Source of the DNA: Acholoe squamosa
Taxonomy: Eukaryota; Annelida; Polychaeta; Phyllodocida; Polynoidae
Length of the DNA: 64,000 nucleotides
Reading direction: 5' to 3'
Assembly (NCBI GenBank): GCA_949317995.1
Contig: OX439050.1
Span: forward strand, 51,399,777-51,463,776
The first letter of the stretch is position 1. Each line of letters opens with the position of its first letter. Position numbers and translations under genes: made by a program. The notes beneath the pieces are model-generated. The model was not told the origin of the DNA, did not search any database, and saw only the letters and a list, made by a program, of their open reading frames with translations. Of the stretch, positions 59,427 through 64,000 are shown one piece after another.

Positions 59427-59956
59427 TATATCATGGCTAATGCTTAGGTACCGGTAGTAACAAATTAGCTGGGACAACTATAAGTACAACTATAGATGGC
59501 GACACCATGAGCAGGGGCCCGGGGGGGACACTCATTATATGCCACAGACAGGAGTGTGCGGCTGGCAAGGTCACTTTTTGGCCAAAATCCCTTTCACTAA
59601 GGGTCTGGTTTTGGTCAAAATCCCTCTCACCAAGGGTCACTTTTAGCCAAAATCCCTCTCACCAAGGGTCACTTTTCTCATATTTTGATCGTATATCATG
59701 GCTAATGCTTAGGTACCGGTAGTAACAAATTAGCTGGGACAACTTTAAGTACAACTATAGATGGCGACACCATGAGCAGGGGCCCGGGGGGGACACTCAT
59801 TATATGCCACAGACAGGAGTGTGCGGCTGGCAAGGTCACTTTTTGGCCAAAATCCCTTTCACTAAGGGTCTGGTTTTGGTCAAAATCCCTCTCACCAAGG
59901 GTCACTTTTAGCCAAAATCCCTCTCACCAAGGGTCACTTTTCTCATATTTTGACCC
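59427..59956. repeat. Direct tandem duplication, 265 bp x 2
   Basis: 59427..59691 and 59692..59956 are almost identical (one clear difference, CTATAAGTAC versus CTTTAAGTAC, plus the last bases). The duplicated unit covers the left part of the GGGACACTC element and its flank. Confidence 0.95.
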
Positions 59957-60203
59957 TGCACGTCAAAATAAGTGCCAGTTTTCGGGATTTCCATCAAAAT
60001 TTCTGCCGAATATGGTCAGTTTTGATAAAAATTCCGCACATCAAGGGTAAATTTCAAAATAAAAAACTGTGCACATTTTTTACCAAAATCCCTCTCACCA
60101 AGGGTCACCTTTTGCCCAAAATCCCTCTCATCAAGGGTAAGGGTTGTCAGAGGCCCAGCCGCACACCCCCGTCAGAAGAAATCTGAGTGTCCCCCCCCCC
60201 CGG
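59513..60203. mobile_element. GGGACACTC-ended element with internal minisatellite
   Basis: The left end CCCGGGGGGGACACTCA...GTGTGCGGCTGG is mirrored at 60155..60203 (CCAGCCGCACAC ... TGAGTGTCCCCCCC). The interior repeats AAAATCCCTCTCACCAAGGG about eight times. The left end is present twice through the 265-bp duplication. Confidence 0.75.
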
Positions 60204-60698
60204 AGCAGGGGATGTGAAACTAGGCCAAACTCCGGAGCCAAACTCCTTTCTATTTCCGGGAGAAGAACGCTGGGGCTTAATATTCAACATTTAAATGTTT
60301 ATAAATGGAAAACTCAAGTGTGACAGTGTGGAATTTTGATTGCGCTCGCTAAATGTCTTTAGCTAGGATAATTAACAGGCAGGTAGAAAATTGTACTGTA
60401 CTCTGTCAAAGACGCCCGATCTTGCCGCAGGCATGGTTGTATGGTGGTTATAGGTTGTAGGCTCGTGTCGATACTCGGCAAGCAATCAAGACTCGGATGA
60501 GCAATGTCTACACTATAAACCATGAAATCTTCCGTTTTATCAATCCTTCCCACAGACAGCTGACAAAGGATGCAGTTTCTGTATGTTGTATAACAGGAGA
60601 CCTAGAGTCTATCGTCTTCCTTCCCGTAGAGGCATACACTATATGCACATTAAACAGTGAGTGAGTGACAGTAGGCTGTGGAAGAATGTTCTAGACAG
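60204..60698. other. No gene recognised
   Basis: Unique sequence up to the LTR element. Confidence 0.45.
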
Positions 60699-61421
60699 TG
60701 TTTTGTCATCAATAGCCAATAATTATAATGAACGGGTATAACAGGGTACACTTGTGTAGGTATTTATTGTATGCTGCATTATGTGTGTATTTATTATATG
60801 CTATATTGGAGAGTGCTATGGGAGTCCTGTATAGGGTTTATGGTAGTATAGAGTTTATGGTAGGCTGTGGAATGTGTAGACGGAGGGGAGTCGACGAGAT
60901 CTGGTCAGGTAGATTCTGTAGAGGGGGAGGGGGGAATACGGGTGAGCCAAACATCGGCGTCTGAAAGGTGTGAGGGGTTGGTAAGAGATAGGGAGGAGTC
61001 AGTATTGTGGGAGCAGCCGAGGAGGCAACACATACTCCTGGAGTAGACGAGGATGAAGCTGTTTAGTATTTAGTATTACACTTAGCCAATGTAAGAACGA
61101 ATTGAACAGGATCTCTATGGCACTTATACCTCTCCAGTAGCATCGGATTGTTAAACATGAACTGCTTGTATGAATAGACTGATGTCGTTGAAGCTGTACA
61201 ACCATGAGTGGACTCATCATCAGCTGTAACTGTGAATAACCAATGAACAATAAATGGTGACTTGTATCGGCGTCTTGGTGTTGGTTAAAAGGATGGGCTG
61301 AGCCAACATCATACCACTAGAGTTAGTCTTCCCAAATACGTGAGAATAGCGGAGTGAGCTGATAATAACTACACAACTTATAACACATTGATATACATAT
61401 AAACACAACCCACACAGCCCA
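60699..61421 (+). repeat. 5' LTR
   Basis: 723 bp, TG...CA ends. AATAAA near 61246 is a plausible LTR polyadenylation signal; T/A-rich segments (TATTTATTGTATGC) near 60760 may hold the promoter. Confidence 0.9.
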
Positions 61422-61825
61422 GATGGTGGAGAACCCGGGTAAGGATAGTAAAAGAATATATAAACATGGAATGGGACAAAGTGCTTAGTAAAGGCGAGTG
61501 AATGAGTAAAATAAATAACAAAGGAAAGAAAAACAAATTGAGAATCAAGAAATGAGAGAATTGTAATAATAAAATATATGTTAGAGGACAAGTTTGCGCT
61601 AAGAATAAGTCACCAATGCAGTGTGGAAAATATATATAGTAATAATGCATGGTATTATATAAGTGTGTTGCATATGTATGTATATAAATAACTATTGAAA
61701 TGTATAATATAATAACGATGATTACCTCAGGTATTAGTGACAAAACAATACATAAGATGTATTCAAGCATAATTTATGCTTGACAATTGGTGTGACTCGC
61801 GTCACAAGAGGGGAGCGCCCGCACC
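61422..61825. other. Internal region of the TRIM-like element
   Basis: 404 bp, A-rich, non-coding. It holds the PBS-like site, a perfect hairpin (TCAAGCATAA-T-TTATGCTTGA, 61763..61783), a GTGAC...GTCAC hairpin (61792..61805) and the polypurine tract. Confidence 0.7.
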
Positions 61826-62548
61826 TGTTTTGTCATCAATAGCCAATAATTATAATGAACGGGTATAACAGGGTACACTTGTGTAGGTATTTATTGTATG
61901 CTGCATTATGTGTGTATTTATTATATGCTATATTGGAGAGTGCTATGGGAGTCCTGTATAGGGTTTATGGTAGTATAGAGTTTATGGTAGGCTGTGGAAT
62001 GTGTAGACGGAGGGGAGTCGACGAGATCTGGTCAGGTAGATTCTGTAGAGGGGGAGGGGGGAATACGGGTGAGCCAAACATCGGCGTCTGAAAGGTGTGA
62101 GGGGTTGGTAAGAGATAGGGAGGAGTCAGTATTGTGGGAGCAGCCGAGGAGGCAACACATACTCCTGGAGTAGACGAGGATGAAGCTGTTTAGTATTTAG
62201 TATTACACTTAGCCAATGTAAGAACGAATTGAACAGGATCTCTATGGCACTTATACCTCTCCAGTAGCATCGGATTGTTAAACATGAACTGCTTGTATGA
62301 ATAGACTGATGTCGTTGAAGCTGTACAACCATGAGTGGACTCATCATCAGCTGTAACTGTGAATAACCAATGAACAATAAATGGTGACTTGTATCGGCGT
62401 CTTGGTGTTGGTTAAAAGGATGGGCTGAGCCAACATCATACCACTAGAGTTAGTCTTCCCAAATACGTGAGAATAGCGGAGTGAGCTGATAATAACTACA
62501 CAACTTATAACACATTGATATACATATAAACACAACCCACACAGCCCA
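61826..62548 (+). repeat. 3' LTR
   Basis: Copy of the 5' LTR at a constant offset of 1127 bp, with no difference seen by eye. Confidence 0.92.
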
Positions 62549-62552
62549 ACAG

Positions 62553-63480
62553 GGCCGACCATTTATTGCCAAAGGGCGGGGGGACGGGGCACTCTCCAAC
62601 TGCAAACCTCGTATAACTCCGAGTCTCTGCATAGACCTGGAAGTCTTTTGTGAAAAAGAAGGTAGGAAAACAGTACTACTTTCCTGCTCTTCTAACCGCA
62701 TCACACACCTCATTTCCATACACTCCAAATATAGTCCATGCGACTTTGTTGAATTTCATCCAATAATACATAAGAGATCGGTCTCAAACTTGCAAAACTA
62801 ATCAATTAGACATTAAACAAAATAACTGTAGTGTTTACTTGATTACATTCTACAAATTCTTATCAAAATGCTTAATGGCCAAAATTGGGCCACTTCTGAT
62901 GAGGAAGCCTTCCCACTACAGAGATGAAAGTGAGTGCCCGCAGCGAAGTATCTGCTGCTTGGAGATTAGGGGTGGGGGGGGGGGAGTGGTAGCCTTGATT
63001 CCCCGGCTTGATTCGGAAGCCAGCAAAATCTTTAACGACCACTACACCAAAGAAATCTAAAAATGTAAAGAGAAAAGAGAAAATCACGTAAGGCTATCTG
63101 TGCCGCCTGACACGTCAAGGTGATTTGACCAAGATAATTTAGTTTTGCCCCCACCCTCCGCCGAGGACCTATTTTTCAAAATACCCCATACACTATAAAA
63201 TACCTCTTCCTGTCCCCTCCCGACAATAAATGACCCTTCCCTCATTGTCGTCCGGCCGTTATGACTGCGGCGCGGCGCTGTACCAGAAACACTAGAGATA
63301 TCTACAACCATGGGAATTTGGACACGCGTGGGTCTAGACCGCTAAATGCGATATGGTGAAATGGCCCTTTCTTAAAATCAACATTGAAAACGGACCCCTG
63401 TGATATAGGCCTAGGGCATGAAGTCAAAACAGGATTTTTTAAGACAGCAAGAGATAGGGACTTTGGTTGACATGTAACAT
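62553..63480. other. No gene recognised
   Basis: A G-tract at about 62970 and a GC-richer patch at 63245..63290. The open frames have no homology. Confidence 0.4.
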
Positions 63481-63507
63481 ATATAGCTTTTATCGGAGGT
63501 GTGGATG

Positions 63508-63760
63508 GGAGGTCCCCCATGTCACATGTCAATTTCAAGAAATGGTCATGTCACATGTCACTTAAATCTCCATGTCCCATGTCACCTCTAAGAGCCTATC
63601 ATGTCCCATGTCTAATTTAAGAAAGCACTAATTTCGACTTTAAGAACTGGCCATGTCACCATGTCGAATTTAGTGGTCCACACCCATTTTATCGATTGTC
63701 TAGGTTTTCTTAAATTTGACATGTGTACGGCATGTGATTTACAAAACAGGTGACATGCCC
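63508..63760. repeat. Degenerate CATGTC-rich minisatellite
   Basis: CATGTCACATGTCA, CATGTCCCATGTCA, CATGTCCCATGTCT and CATGTCACCATGTCGA recur, separated by related TTTAAGAA spacers. GACATGTG/GGCATGTG continue it to about 63757. Confidence 0.75.
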
Positions 63761-64000
63761 GAGTATGACGTGCATCGTGTATGGACCCATGCAGACACAC
63801 AGGCGAGGAGGGAAATGGGGAAGGGGTTCCTCCATACCAAGCTTTGAAAATTCATAGAGATATTATTTTACTCTTGGTCCATCTCATACGAACTAAATTC
63901 TACTAACACCTCTCAGTTGGCATGCATACACCCCCCTCCCCACCCCGCCCCCCCCAGGCCGCGTAGGAGTGCCAATATTGGCCACTAGCTGGTCTTGAGC
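63761..64000. other. No gene recognised; C-tracts near 63930..63957
   Basis: Unique sequence with C-tracts. Confidence 0.4.

Larger units (their letters stand above)
60695..62552 (+). mobile_element. Miniature LTR retrotransposon (TRIM-like), complete, recent
   Basis: Two 723-bp LTRs (60699..61421 and 61826..62548), starting TGTTTTGTCATC and ending CACAGCCCA, look identical base for base. The target duplication ACAG is at 60695..60698 and 62549..62552. A PBS-like TGGTGGAGAACCCGGGTA lies 2 nt after the 5' LTR (61424), and a polypurine AAGAGGGGAGCG lies just before the 3' LTR. The internal region is only 404 bp, without gag or pol, so it must be mobilised in trans. Confidence 0.92.

Noticed and set aside
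61220-61770. 123- and 130-codon minus-strand frames in and beside the LTR element
   Set aside because: They lie across the A-rich internal region and LTR, are low-complexity hydrophobic, and run against the element's direction.

Overview
The window reads as nuclear DNA of an invertebrate animal, probably marine. It has small phase-consistent exons with GT-AG introns, two recognisable metazoan genes, long gene-poor stretches, and a dense load of short non-autonomous transposons (MITEs, SINEs, a miniature LTR element). A lancelet, mollusc, hemichordate or similar genome is my guess; nothing here fixes the species. There is no prokaryotic-style gene packing.

Left edge (1-2.7 kb, minus strand): the first two coding exons of a HES/Hairy-type bHLH repressor gene. 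The start codon is at 1609, the basic region and helix 1 lie in 346..441, and the rest of the gene runs off the left edge. Upstream is a GC-rich block with a TATA-like box, two CCAAT boxes and seven E-box or HES-type sites within 172 bp, which I read as the promoter/proximal enhancer.

Middle (2.7-48.5 kb): no gene that I can support. The stretch is a mosaic of mobile elements. It holds three SINE-like copies with perfect 12-14 bp target duplications and two different 3' tails, tRNA-headed SINEs, two piggyBac-like MITEs at TTAA, a TACCGTA-ended MITE family with internal TAAGCGCC-type repeats, a G/C-tract foldback family, a pogo/Tigger-like MITE, long palindromes, a degraded LINE reverse transcriptase piece, microsatellites, an old local duplication at 43.5-46.3 kb, and a 275-bp tandem array whose third copy is split by a clean 222-bp MITE. 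Two GC-rich spots (10.67 kb and 13.5-13.75 kb) carry NRF1-like sites. A possible isolated coding exon lies at 31.48 kb.

Right part (48.9-57.6 kb, minus strand): an eleven-exon model of a subtilisin-like (S8) serine protease with the complete Asp/His/Asn/Ser set. All intron phases agree and give at least 728 residues; the 5' end is not found. The large upstream exon holds no protease sequence. It carries an eIF4G-like segment: a YDNEFL eIF4E-binding-like motif followed by a DPxTGxDI motif repeated at about 42-43 residues. This chimera is the most interesting thing in the window.

Right edge (58-64 kb): more mobile DNA. There is a GGGACACTC-ended element whose left half is tandemly duplicated (265 bp x 2), and a complete miniature LTR retrotransposon (60699..62548) with apparently identical 723-bp LTRs, a PBS-like site, a polypurine tract and a 4-bp target duplication, so it is a very recent insertion. 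A CATGTC-rich minisatellite lies near the end.
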